A stretch of 64,000 nucleotides of DNA from Limimaricola cinnabarinus (GTDB lineage Bacteria > Pseudomonadota > Alphaproteobacteria > Rhodobacterales > Rhodobacteraceae), in the NCBI RefSeq assembly GCF_002723615.1, contig NZ_KZ304965.1:1-64000 (forward strand), in the 5' to 3' direction. Position 1 is the first letter of the stretch. Every line of letters begins with the position of its first letter. This document shows, in pieces, positions 1 to 9,694 of the stretch. The position numbers and the translations under genes are program-made. The notes below the pieces were generated by a model. The model was given only the letters and a program-made list of their open reading frames with translations. It was not told the DNA's origin and made no database searches.

Positions 1-843
1 AACTGCGCCTCAAGCCTGAGTTCTACAACAACGCCAACCCGAACCCGCAAGCCCCGACACGGTGCCGATCTCAGCGGGTTCTTCGTGCAGGAGGAGGCCG
101 CGCAGAGCGATGGCGATCCGCTCTCCTTGGAGGGCATCTTCGTCTATGCGCCCGATGCCGCGGCGCTGGCGGAGGGGCAGATCGTGGCGGTGACCGGCAC
201 GGTGGGCGAGCGCTTCGGCATGATCCAGATCAGCGCCGCGCAGCGCGGTGCCGATATCGAGATCACCGATGCGGGCGACAATCCCGGGCTGATCGACGTG
301 GCGGTGATCGATCGCTCCGCCCATGGCGGCAACGAGGACGCCGCCGCGCTCGAGCAATACGAGGGCATGAAGGTCAGCAGCGCTCGTCGACTGGCTCGCC
401 ACCGATCCGACCGGTTCGGGCGACGCGGACCAGCTGATCCTCGGCGATCTGAACTCCTATGCGCGCGAAGACCCGATCGAAGCGATCCGGCAGGGGGCGG
501 ACGGCCGCGACAACACGGCGGATGATTACGTCGATCTGCCGGCGGCACGGCGGGGCGCAACAAGCTGGTGGGCACCGACGGGCGCGACCTGATCGTGAGC
601 GGGGCAGGGCGCTTCGACAAGATGAAAGGCGACGCGGATGCGGACCGCTTCGTCTTCGGGGCCGAAACCTCGAATGGCAGGCTCGATAGGGACAAGATTT
701 CCTATTACGAGATCGGTCTCGGCGAGATCGTTCTCGGCCTCAAGCTCATACTGGCCGGCGATGGCGACATGGTCTTCCTGAAGTTCGTCGACGACCTCGC
801 CGATGTCTCCTTCATCAACGAGGGCCAGATGGTGTTTGCCTGA
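1..843 (+). pseudogene. Remnant of an ExeM/NucH-type extracellular nuclease with RTX-like C-terminus
   Basis: Three pieces of one protein type are visible but not in one frame. About 61-380 encodes the OB-fold part of ExeM/NucH nucleases (ADLSGFFVQEE, EGIFVY, TGTVGERFGM). About 383-540, one frame over, encodes the late nuclease-domain motif (WLATDPTGSGD, LILGDLNSYA). About 541-843, back in the first frame, encodes an RTX/serralysin-like C-terminal region (GTDGRDLIVSGAG, DADADRFVF). The bulk of the endonuclease/exonuclease/phosphatase domain between pieces one and two is absent. The sequence before position 60 looks coding in yet another frame (LKPEFYNNANPNP). I read this as a secreted nuclease gene destroyed by at least two internal deletions. 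It may continue to the left of the window. Confidence 0.75.
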
Positions 844-1054
844 GCCGGGCCGCCGGGATGGCAAGCCCCGCCCCGGCGGTTCGGACCGATAGCTCGCGCC
901 GCATGCCGAGACCGAGATGATCCGGCGCTTTCCGAAAGGCAGCGGGAGAAGCGTGGTCCTCGGCGTCGATCCTGTCCTTCGCGATGCGCATGCTGCCCCG
1001 CGCGGGCGGCCTGCCGACAGTGGCAGAGCGCGGGGCAGCAGGGGCGCGCCGGGC
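844..1054. other. Gap after the nuclease remnant
   Basis: No gene, repeat or clear terminator was recognised. The stretch separates the decayed nuclease from the convergent 3' end of the copper block. Confidence 0.5.
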
Positions 1055-1951
1055 TCAGGCAGCGCAGTCGAGGAAGCCGCGATAGCCCACGCGCAGGCCC
1101 TGTTCGAGATGAAACACCATCTCGGCCTCGGCGCGGCGCAGGCTGTCTTCGGTGTCGGTCCAGTCGGCGCCCGGGTCGGGCATGACGGAGATGTCGACCC
1201 CCTCGGCCGCGAACCGCGCGCCGTCATCCAGCGCCCCTGCGGCGACAGGCGCGCCGGCGGCGAGCGGGATCAACACGCCCGACAGCTTGATCGCGCCGCT
1301 CTCGCCGGCCATGGCCAGCACCGGCTCGCCCTCGTTGGTGCGGCGGAATTCGCAGGTCGCGTTGTTTCCCAGCGCGGTCTCGATCTCCTCGGGTTTCAGC
1401 CCCGCCACGTCGAGCCCGGCCAGTTGCGCGGAGCCCAGCGCCTCCTCGATTGTGCCCGTCTCGGCTGGCGCTTCGGATTCACCCAGAGCCGGGTCGGTGG
1501 CGATGCCGTTCTCCTCGATATCGGCGATCAGATGGCGCATCTCGCCGATCTCCTTGCGCTGCGCGGCGATGATCTCGTCGGCGAGCTTGCGCACCCGCGG
1601 GTCGTCGATCTGGGCGCGCTCCGAGGTCATGATGGCGATCGAGTGGTGCGGGATCATCGCCGCCATGTAGCTGGTGTCGTCCACCGTCTCCTGGCTGCGC
1701 ACCAGCCAGAGCGTCAGGCCGAACACCACGACGGCGCCCGCGTAGATCGCGATGTTGATCGCCTTGCTGGCATACATCGACAGCATGAAGCTGAGCATGA
1801 TCACCGCCATCGCGGCGCCCATCAGGAGCGCCATGTAGGTTCGCGTCTCGCTGAAGAAGACGTGCTCGAAGGCGTAGGTGTTGATGTACATCAGCCCGAA
1901 CATCACCACCGTCGAGGTCGCGATCATCGCGGCGAAGCGCCAGTAGGACAT
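1055..1951 (-). CDS. Membrane-anchored DUF305 protein
   Basis: The 298-residue protein has three predicted membrane helices (about residues 5-25, 40-60 and 67-85), then a DUF305 segment with MIPHHSIAIM (His102, His103) and a helical stretch. DUF305 proteins are often found in metal-resistance loci and the paired histidines and methionines suggest metal binding, but no activity is established. Residues from about 170 on form a C-terminal extension with its own conserved look (CEFRRT, GVLIPL) that I cannot assign. The ATG at 1951 is preferred because AGGAGA lies just upstream; a longer frame to 2017 lacks such a site. It is the second gene after the copper ATPase, separated from it by a hairpin, and is probably co-transcribed. 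Confidence 0.85.
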   Translation of the reverse strand: MSYWRFAAMIATSTVVMFGLMYINTYAFEHVFFSETRTYMALLMGAAMAVIMLSFMLSMYASKAINIAIYAGAVVVFGLTLWLVRSQETVDDTSYMAAMIPHHSIAIMTSERAQIDDPRVRKLADEIIAAQRKEIGEMRHLIADIEENGIATDPALGESEAPAETGTIEEALGSAQLAGLDVAGLKPEEIETALGNNATCEFRRTNEGEPVLAMAGESGAIKLSGVLIPLAAGAPVAAGALDDGARFAAEGVDISVMPDPGADWTDTEDSLRRAEAEMVFHLEQGLRVGYRGFLDCAA

Positions 1952-2002
1952 GGATACTCTCCTTTTGCTGCCGGACCGGGGGCCCGCTTGCATGTAAGGA
2001 GA

Positions 2003-2029
2003 CGCCGCCGGAGCCATGGCCCGGCGGCG
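2003..2029 (-). terminator. Intercistronic hairpin between the copper ATPase and the DUF305 gene
   Basis: There is a perfect 9-bp inverted repeat CGCCGCCGG/CCGGCGGCG (2003-2011 and 2021-2029) around a 9-nt loop. No T-tract follows on the minus strand, so a partial terminator or mRNA-processing hairpin that lowers expression of the downstream gene is more likely than a full stop. Confidence 0.4.
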
Positions 2030-2041
2030 CCCCCCATGGGT

Positions 2042-4393
<2,352 letters not shown>

Positions 4394-4444
4394 GGCGCGT
4401 CCTCCTGTGCTCCCGAAGCGCCGACTCGGCGCCTCGATGCCCGA

Positions 4445-4491
4445 ATATACCCCCTATGGGTATATGCCGTCGAGATACCCATATAGGGTAT
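4445..4491. promoter_or_regulatory. Two CsoR-type operators in the copA/csoR divergent promoter
   Basis: Two perfect inverted repeats share the core ATACCC-N5-GGGTAT: 4445-4465 (arms ATATACCC/GGGTATAT, spacer CCTAT) and 4475-4491 (arms ATACCC/GGGTAT, spacer ATATA). Their centres (4455 and 4483) are 28 bp apart. This matches the GTATRCCC-type palindromes known for CsoR-family repressors, and csoR starts 70 bp downstream. The stretch is far more AT-rich than its surroundings, fitting overlapping divergent promoters. Confidence 0.8.
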
Positions 4492-4560
4492 GTTCGGAAC
4501 GGGCCGGAGGGCATATGGTTCCATGGGTCGGAGGCGAAAGGCCTCGCTGGAGACAAGTCC

Positions 4561-4839
4561 ATGCAGGATAAGCAGAACAAGGCGGCGATCCAGAAGCGGC
4601 TGGCGCGGCTCGAGGGGCAGATCCGGGGGATCTCGCGCATGGTCGAGGACGACCGCTACTGCGTCGACGTGCTGGCCCAGACCGCGGCGGTGCGCTCGGC
4701 GCTGAGGGCGGTGGAGCGGCTCCTGATCGAGGGTCACACCAATCACTGCCTCGAAGCGGCGATCCTCTCGGGCGATCCGGACGAGCAGCGCACCAAGTTC
4801 CGCGAGATGGTGGCGCTGCTCGAAAAGGCGCGGGATTAG
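4561..4839 (+). CDS. csoR: CsoR-type copper-sensing transcriptional repressor
   Basis: The 92-residue all-helical protein belongs to the CsoR/RcnR family. Cys34, His59 and Cys63 give the Cu(I)-ligand pattern C-x24-H-x3-C of copper sensors (RcnR-type nickel/cobalt sensors have a different N-terminal ligand set). The helix with LARLEGQIRGI is the family's DNA-contact signature. Apo-protein should repress, and copper binding should release DNA. Its targets are probably the two palindromes just upstream, controlling itself and the ATPase. The ATG at 4561 gives the normal family length. The stop is one base from the convergent stop of the cytochrome gene. Confidence 0.92.
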   Translation: MQDKQNKAAIQKRLARLEGQIRGISRMVEDDRYCVDVLAQTAAVRSALRAVERLLIEGHTNHCLEAAILSGDPDEQRTKFREMVALLEKARD

Positions 4840-4840
4840 G

Positions 4841-5293
4841 TCAGCCGCCGGCGGCCGCATCGGCCGCGCTGACGCGCGCCTGATGTGCGCGCTCGCGCTC
4901 GGGCCATTCCGATTTCAGATAGTCGAGGATCGCCTCGACCTCCGCCTCGGTCAGGAGCCCCTCGAAGCCGGGCATGTCGCTTTCGTAGCCATTGCCGACC
5001 ACCGCCGCGGTGCCGCGCAGGATGATCTCGCGCAGCACCCGGTCGGGATGGTGCCAGGTGTGGCCGCTCGCATCATGCGGCGGGGCGGGCAGCCGTCCCG
5101 AGGGCAGAGGCTGGCGCCAGTCGGGCTGCCCTTCGAGCTCGGCGCCATGACAGGCCGCGCAATTGTCGAGATAGAGCTGGCGGCCGTCTCCGGTCGCGTC
5201 TGCGGCCGAGGGCCAGAGCGCGAGCGCGCCGACGCCCAGCAGCAGCGCGGCTCCCGAGGCGGTCACGAGGACCGCTGTTCCACGTCGTGCCAT
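4841..5293 (-). CDS. Membrane-anchored c-type cytochrome
   Basis: The 150-residue protein has an N-terminal signal/anchor helix (about 8-28) and a single haem site CAACH (Cys45, Cys48, His49). The likely axial Met is Met107 in ESDMPGFEG. It resembles the small class I cytochromes found in copper-resistance and multicopper-oxidase clusters, and probably passes electrons in the periplasm. Placing it downstream of the oxidase and DUF411 genes suggests a role in periplasmic copper oxidation, which is an inference. The start at 5293 gives a normal signal sequence (MARRGTAVLVTASG); the frame is open further upstream, but that part has no signal and overlaps the small Met-rich peptide gene. Confidence 0.85.
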   Translation of the reverse strand: MARRGTAVLVTASGAALLLGVGALALWPSAADATGDGRQLYLDNCAACHGAELEGQPDWRQPLPSGRLPAPPHDASGHTWHHPDRVLREIILRGTAAVVGNGYESDMPGFEGLLTEAEVEAILDYLKSEWPERERAHQARVSAADAAAGG

Positions 5294-5301
5294 GCCTGTC
5301 C

Positions 5302-5430
5302 TCACTGCCTGAGATACTTGATCAGCGCCGCCGCGGCGAGCAGCAGCACAAGGACGGCCAACAGGCAGACCGCGCCCATGCCGAACATCATCCATCCGCC
5401 CATGGCGGTCATCATTTCGGGTCCCATCAT
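5302..5430 (-). CDS. 42-residue Met-rich single-pass membrane peptide
   Basis: This short frame starts with tandem ATGs at 5430 and 5427 and is preceded by GGAGAC at a good ribosome-binding distance. The N-terminal 18 residues contain eight methionines (MMGPEMMTAMGGWMMFGM), followed by one hydrophobic helix (AVCLLAVLVLLLAAAALI) and a short basic tail (KYLRQ). It lies between the DUF411 and cytochrome genes, with 8 bases before the cytochrome start. Met-rich segments bind Cu(I) in CopA, CopC and CusB-type proteins, so a copper-handling or oxidase-associated role is plausible. No family is recognised. Confidence 0.7.
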   Translation of the reverse strand: MMGPEMMTAMGGWMMFGMGAVCLLAVLVLLLAAAALIKYLRQ

Positions 5431-5454
5431 CCGGGTCTCCAATCATCGAAAGAT

Positions 5455-5478
5455 GGCCGGCGCGCGGTGGCGCCGGCC
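5455..5478 (-). terminator. Intercistronic hairpin downstream of the small peptide's leader
   Basis: There is a perfect 9-bp stem GGCCGGCGC/GCGCCGGCC (5455-5463 and 5470-5478) with a 6-nt loop, followed on the minus strand by only a weak ATCTTTC. It sits 9 bases after the DUF411 stop and before the ribosome site of the small peptide. An attenuating or mRNA-stabilising hairpin is more likely than a full terminator. Confidence 0.4.
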
Positions 5479-5487
5479 GGAAAGGCG

Positions 5488-5919
5488 TCACTCGACCGGG
5501 TAGGGCAGCACCGTGCCCTCGGCGTCGATCATCACCACGTCGAGCTCGGCCTCCGGGTCGTCGCCCATGCCGGGCGCGCCCATCGGCATGCCGGGCAGGC
5601 TGAGGCCGATCGCCTCGGGCTTTTCGGCGAGAAAGCGCGACAGGATGTCGGCAGGCACGTGGCCACTCACTGCGTAGCCGTCGATCAGCGCCGTGTGGCA
5701 GCCCTGCTGGCCGAGCGGAACGCCGGCCTCCCTGTTGACGGTGGCAAGGTCGTAGGTCTCGACGATCTCCACCTCGTAGCCATTCTCGCGCAGGTAGTCG
5801 GCATGCGCCGCGCAGCAGCCGCAATTCGGGTCCTTGTAGAGCGTCATCGTCCCGGCCAGCACCGGCAGGGCGGTGAGGCCGAACAGGGTGGCGGTGGCGA
5901 GGGTCCTGAAGATTTTCAT
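5488..5919 (-). CDS. Secreted DUF411 metal-binding protein
   Basis: The 143-residue protein has a cleavable signal peptide (residues 1-22, ending VLAG) and the DUF411 signature DPNCGCCAAH (about 30-39) followed by thioredoxin-like elements (GCHTALIDGYAVSGHVP). The C-terminal tail is rich in Met, Gly and Pro (LPGMPMGAPGMG), typical of periplasmic copper proteins. DUF411 proteins occur almost always in copper or silver resistance clusters and are thought to deliver or buffer copper. The ATG at 5919 has AGGAAA upstream and gives a proper signal sequence. It lies 20 bases after the oxidase gene in the same direction, so one transcript is likely. Confidence 0.9.
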   Translation of the reverse strand: MKIFRTLATATLFGLTALPVLAGTMTLYKDPNCGCCAAHADYLRENGYEVEIVETYDLATVNREAGVPLGQQGCHTALIDGYAVSGHVPADILSRFLAEKPEAIGLSLPGMPMGAPGMGDDPEAELDVVMIDAEGTVLPYPVE

Positions 5920-5939
5920 ACTGGTTTTCCTTTCCTTGG

Positions 5940-7355
5940 TCAGGCCGCGTCGGCGACGCGGATCAGCGCCGCCATGCCGGCGGCCTGGTGGGCGAGGACG
6001 TGGCAATGCAGCATCCAGTCGCCCGGGTTGTCGGCCCGGAACGCGATCTCGACGCGCTCCTCGGGGGCCATGAGAACGGTGTCGCGCCATTCGCGATGCT
6101 TGGTCGGTCGGCCATCGCGCGAGATCACGCGGAAGATGTGGCCATGCAGGTGGATCGGGTGCCACCAGCCGGTGCGGTTCTCCATCGCGATCAGCTGCGT
6201 GCTGCCGCGTTCGGCCTCGATCAGGGGCGGGTCGTCATGGCCCTGCGCGGCGCGGCCGTTGACGAACCAGCCTCGGCCCTGCCGCATCTGTTCGATCATC
6301 GCGGGCGCGTCCGCCCCCATCATCATCTGCCCCATCATCCCGCCGTGAAACACGACCTCGTGGCGCGTCGCGGCGGCAAGGTCGGGCTCGGGCAGCGGGT
6401 TCGGGGGCAGGGCCATGTCCCAGCCCGGCGCGCGGGCGCGCAGCGGCGTGTCGCCATGCGTCAGCGTGGCGACCTCATAGGCGCCGTCGGGCCGGAACAG
6501 ATCGCGCACCGGCGTCTCCGTCCCGGCCCCGCCGCTTGCGTCGAGCACGATGTCGGCGCGCATGCCCGGACCGATCAGCACCGCGCCGCCCTCGGGCGCA
6601 TGCGGCGCGACCGGCTGGCCGTCGAGCGCGACGACGACCGGCGCGAGCGCTCCGAAATCGAGCGCGAAGATCCGCGCCGTGGCGGCGTTGACGATCCTGA
6701 GCCGCAGCCGCTCGTTCGGGGCGACCGCGATGCGCGGGGCGGGCCGGCCATTCAGGGTCACATGGTTGCCGATCCGGCCGCCATGCATCGCGTCATGCAT
6801 GCCGTCGAAACCGGGCACGAGCGCGCCATCCGGTCCGAGCCGCCAGTCCTGCAGCATCCAGACGAGCTCGCGGTCGACGCGGATCGGCGTCTCCTCCTCG
6901 ACCACCAGCGCGCCCGCGAGGCCGCGGCCCAGCTGTTCGGCGCCGCCCATATGCGGGTGATACCAGTAGGTCCCGGCATCGGGGAGATCGAACGTGTAGA
7001 GGAAGTCCCCGCCCGGCGGGATCGGCGGCTGCGTGAGATGCGCGACGCCGTCCATGGCGTTGGGCACGCGGAGCCCGTGCCAGTGGATGCTGGTCGGCCT
7101 GTCGAGGTGGTTTCGGGCGCGCAGGCTGAGGCGGTCGCCCTGCCTGAAGCGAAACTCGGGGCCCGGAAGGGCGCCGCCATAGCTCCAGACCGGCGTTGCC
7201 GGGCGGGGCGGGGCAAGGAGCTGCGCCTGCGCGCGCATGGCGGTCAGTTCGAGCCGAGTCTCAGTGGAGGCGGCGCTTGGCAGGAGTGCAGCGCCGCCCA
7301 GCGCCGCGGCGCCGGAGAGGAAGCCTCTGCGAGAGAGGCCTGTGAGATGGGTCAT
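5940..7355 (-). CDS. Periplasmic multicopper oxidase
   Basis: The 471-residue protein begins with a Tat signal (SRRGFLSGAAALGG, residues 8-21) for export in folded form. It carries all four copper-ligand groups: HWHG (91-94), WYHPH (131-135), HPIHLHG (about 400) and HCHVLAHQAAGM (450-461), where Cys451 is the type 1 copper ligand and Met461 its axial ligand. A Met/Gly stretch (HGGMMGQMMMG) in the second half resembles the Met-rich inserts of CueO/CopA-type cuprous oxidases. Oxidation of Cu(I) to less toxic Cu(II) in the periplasm is the likely job. It stands first, or second after the Cys-rich protein, in the minus-strand copper operon. Confidence 0.92.
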   Translation of the reverse strand: MTHLTGLSRRGFLSGAAALGGAALLPSAASTETRLELTAMRAQAQLLAPPRPATPVWSYGGALPGPEFRFRQGDRLSLRARNHLDRPTSIHWHGLRVPNAMDGVAHLTQPPIPPGGDFLYTFDLPDAGTYWYHPHMGGAEQLGRGLAGALVVEEETPIRVDRELVWMLQDWRLGPDGALVPGFDGMHDAMHGGRIGNHVTLNGRPAPRIAVAPNERLRLRIVNAATARIFALDFGALAPVVVALDGQPVAPHAPEGGAVLIGPGMRADIVLDASGGAGTETPVRDLFRPDGAYEVATLTHGDTPLRARAPGWDMALPPNPLPEPDLAAATRHEVVFHGGMMGQMMMGADAPAMIEQMRQGRGWFVNGRAAQGHDDPPLIEAERGSTQLIAMENRTGWWHPIHLHGHIFRVISRDGRPTKHREWRDTVLMAPEERVEIAFRADNPGDWMLHCHVLAHQAAGMAALIRVADAA

Positions 7356-7401
7356 CTGGGAAGTCCTGATCGGAAGATGCCGCGCGTTACGCGCAGCAAT
7401 G

Positions 7402-7423
7402 GCCCGCCCTGGAACAGGCGGGC
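7402..7423 (-). terminator. Short hairpin between the Cys-rich protein and oxidase genes
   Basis: A 7-bp stem GCCCGCC/GGCGGGC (7402-7408 and 7417-7423) with an 8-nt loop lies immediately after the upstream stop. There is no T-tract, so it may only tune transcription or mRNA decay. Confidence 0.3.
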
Positions 7424-7427
7424 GGCT

Positions 7428-7766
7428 TCAGATCAGCCGGCGGGGTGGTTCCAGAAGTGGCAGCGGGCAGCCTCCGATCGGTGCCACGCCACCGAAAACG
7501 CGCCGGACCTCCCGGATCGGGGACATGAACGCCCAGTCGGGAGACACCGGGTCGAGCGCGGCCGCTCCGGTCGCACAGGCACCCACGCCGTGGCAGGCAT
7601 CGTCGCCGGGCATCGCTTGCTCGGGACAGTCCGCACACTCCGTCATCGCGGCCATTGCCGCGTTCTCATGCAGGGCCGGCATCGCCTCGGCGGCGATGGG
7701 CACGGATTGGGCCAAGAGCCCGATCAGGAACAGGCAGAGTGCGAAGAGGCGAGCCATGGGGCGCAT
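7428..7766 (-). CDS. Small secreted Cys-rich protein of the copper operon
   Basis: This protein of about 112 residues has an N-terminal signal sequence (ARLFALCLFLIGLLAQS, cleavage probably after AEA). The mature part begins with His/Met/Cys residues (ALHENAAMAAM, ECADCPEQ, DDACHG, GACATG) and ends Pro-rich. I recognise no named family. Four cysteines and several Met/His in the first half of the mature protein suggest metal binding. It is the first gene of the minus-strand run with the multicopper oxidase. The start is uncertain: ATGs at 7766 and 7757 are both possible and neither has a strong ribosome site. Confidence 0.6.
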   Translation of the reverse strand: MRPMARLFALCLFLIGLLAQSVPIAAEAMPALHENAAMAAMTECADCPEQAMPGDDACHGVGACATGAAALDPVSPDWAFMSPIREVRRVFGGVAPIGGCPLPLLEPPRRLI

Positions 7767-8430
7767 ATGGGCAGCATCCGGTCGCTTGCGCAAGTATGGA
7801 GGACGAGGAAGTGATCGAACCCGTCGGCACCTGCGCAGGCCCCTTTGCTGGCCCGGTCGTCCGATCCGGCGCAGATTGCGCTCTTCCTGAACATGCTCTC
7901 GTTACAGGAAACCGGCGCTCCGGCCATGTCGGGACGCGCGCCCTTCGATAGCTGCGCCGCGGCGCGCTGGTCCGGGCCGCTGGTGGCGGTCGATGGCCGC
8001 CATGGTCTCGGACAGCTTTCGGAGGGGGGAGTTGCCCGGCTTCGGGGGGCGAAAGCATCTTGGTCCTGATGCCCCGGTAGATGCTGGCGCATGGCCACCG
8101 CAGGATCACCGCGAGAGCAGCGAATCCGGCAGCGAATCCGGCAGCGGGGGGCATAGGCATGATGATCCCCTTGCCTTCAGGCTGGCGGGAGATCGGACGG
8201 CTCCTGATGACCCGAAGGAAAACGCCACCCATCGGACGAAAGGCCCCGTGCAGCTCGTGGGATGCAGAGTCCTGCCACGACCGCTCTTCGACCGGATCGT
8301 TCCGCCCGTAAAACCGGATACCATGAATGTGCTGCGCGATCCCGCCACTTCGGCGCACCTTCGGAAGGGCTTCCGCCACGCGGAGATCATCCCCTATGGG
8401 AGGACGTCACCGAGAAGATTGGGGGGGGAA
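7767..8430. other. Gene-poor stretch between the copper block and tRNA-Met
   Basis: About 660 bases hold no frame I can support. The open frames on both strands have compositions like antisense shadows, with rich Arg/Pro/Ser and no motifs. The part next to 7767 must contain the promoter of the minus-strand copper genes. The rest may be decayed coding sequence. A short palindrome (TCCCCTATGGGA) at about 8390 recalls the CsoR core but is incomplete. Confidence 0.5.
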
Positions 8431-8507
8431 TGGTAGCGGAGGAGGGACTTGAACCCCCGACACGCGGATTATGATTCCGCTGCTCTAACCAACTGAGCTA
8501 CTCCGCC
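8431..8507 (-). tRNA. tRNA-Met (CAU), elongator type
   Basis: The 77-nt gene includes an encoded CCA (8431-8433 on the plus strand). The acceptor stem starts GGCGGAG, the D arm contains GCTCAGTTGGTTAGAGC, the anticodon stem GCGGA/TCCGC holds the loop ATCATAA with anticodon CAT, and the T arm contains GGTTCAAGTCC. The first acceptor pair is G-U, unlike initiator tRNA, which has a mismatch there. I read it as elongator tRNA-Met; a CAU tRNA-Ile is less likely by overall sequence. tRNA 3' ends are frequent island attachment sites, but no duplicated 3' end was found. Confidence 0.93.
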
Positions 8508-8665
8508 TGAAGCGAGGCTGGGAGTATGACAGGCGGGCGGGGGCGTCAAGCCGAAAATCGCGAAAAAACGCATCGGCGAACCGGTAGGCGGGGAGGGGCG
8601 TTGTCGTGGCACAAGGGGCGTGCTTGAGTGCCCTCTCCGATCCCTGCCAAAGGACCCTTCGCCGC

Positions 8666-9694
8666 ATGTCCGATCCTTCCGCCGATACACAGCAGACCGC
8701 ATCCCCGCTGCCGGTGGTCTGGTTGCTGGGGCGGACGGGAGCGGGGAAATCCTCGCTGGTGCGGGCGCTGACGGGGCTCGACGAGATCGAGCTGGGTTCG
8801 GGCTTCGCGCCCTGCACCCGCAGCGCCGCGGTGTTCGATTTCCCGCCCGATCGGCCCTTGATGCGGTTTCTCGACACGAGGGGGCTGGGCGAGGCGGGCT
8901 ATGACGCGGCCGAGGATCTCGCGCAATGCGAAGCGCGCAGCCATGCGATCCTCGCCATGGCGCGGCTCGACGATCCGGTGCAGTCCGACCTCGAAGCCGC
9001 GCTGCGCGAGGTCCGGCGGCGCAAGCCGCGCATCCGGGTCATCGTGCTGCACACGGCTGCCGCCGAGGTGCCCGATGCGCAGGCGCGCTTTCGCGCCCGC
9101 GCGGCGACGCAGGCCCGGCTGGAGCGGGCGGCGGGCGGGGCGCTGCCATGGCTCGAGATTTCGCTCGAACCGGGCAGGGCGCAGGGGCTCGAAGAGCTGT
9201 GCGATCTTCTGGGCGAGACCATGCCCGAGGTCGCGCTGCTGCTCGGGCGCGAGGGGCAGGAGGGAGACGGCTTCGCGGCGGTGCGCGGCGAGGTGCTGCG
9301 CCATGCCGGGGCCGCGGCGGCGGCCGATCTTGCGCCGCTGGTCGGCGCCGTCGCCGTGCCGGGGGTGCAGGCGGCGATGCTGCGCGCTCTGGCGCGTCAT
9401 CACGGTGTCGACTGGTCACGCAGCCACGCGGCCGAGTTTGCGGCGGCGCTGGGGCTGGGCACGGCGCTGCGCTTCGGGGCGGGCTATGCGCTGCGGCAGG
9501 CGGCCAAGCTGGTGCCGGTCGCCGGGCAGACGCTGGGCGCAGCGGCGGCCGGAACGGCGAGCTTCGCCGCCACCTATGCGCTGGGGCGCGCGGCGCATCG
9601 CTGGCTCGCGGGGGCCGCGGCGGGCGCGCCCGTCTCCGAGGCCGAGCTGCGCGCGCTCTACCGCGACGCGCTGCGCCGGGCGGAGCGGCGGTGA
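8666..9694 (+). CDS. GTPase with C-terminal DUF697-like hydrophobic region
   Basis: The 342-residue protein has a P-loop GRTGAGKSS (22-30), a switch I-like Thr51 and a G3 motif DTRG (70-73). A normal NKxD motif is not evident; the strand where it should be reads VLHTAA. The C-terminal third (about 215-330) is Ala/Gly-rich and hydrophobic (GAGYALRQAAKLVPVAGQTLG) as in DUF697/YcjF-type GTPases, suggesting membrane insertion. The ATG at 8666 follows AAAGGA. Its stop overlaps the GTG start of the next gene, also a GTPase, so the two are translationally coupled and probably act together. The substrate is unknown. Confidence 0.8.
   Translation: MSDPSADTQQTASPLPVVWLLGRTGAGKSSLVRALTGLDEIELGSGFAPCTRSAAVFDFPPDRPLMRFLDTRGLGEAGYDAAEDLAQCEARSHAILAMARLDDPVQSDLEAALREVRRRKPRIRVIVLHTAAAEVPDAQARFRARAATQARLERAAGGALPWLEISLEPGRAQGLEELCDLLGETMPEVALLLGREGQEGDGFAAVRGEVLRHAGAAAAADLAPLVGAVAVPGVQAAMLRALARHHGVDWSRSHAAEFAAALGLGTALRFGAGYALRQAAKLVPVAGQTLGAAAAGTASFAATYALGRAAHRWLAGAAAGAPVSEAELRALYRDALRRAERR

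Noticed and set aside
7666-8379. Minus-strand frame in the gap between the copper block and tRNA-Met
   Set aside because: No recognisable domain; it overlaps the Cys-rich protein gene in another frame and has shadow-like Arg/Pro/Ser composition.
8388-8403. CsoR-like palindrome TCCCCTATGGGA near tRNA-Met
   Set aside because: Arms are only 4 bp and lack the flanking TA pairs of the sites at 4445-4491; no promoter or copper gene follows.
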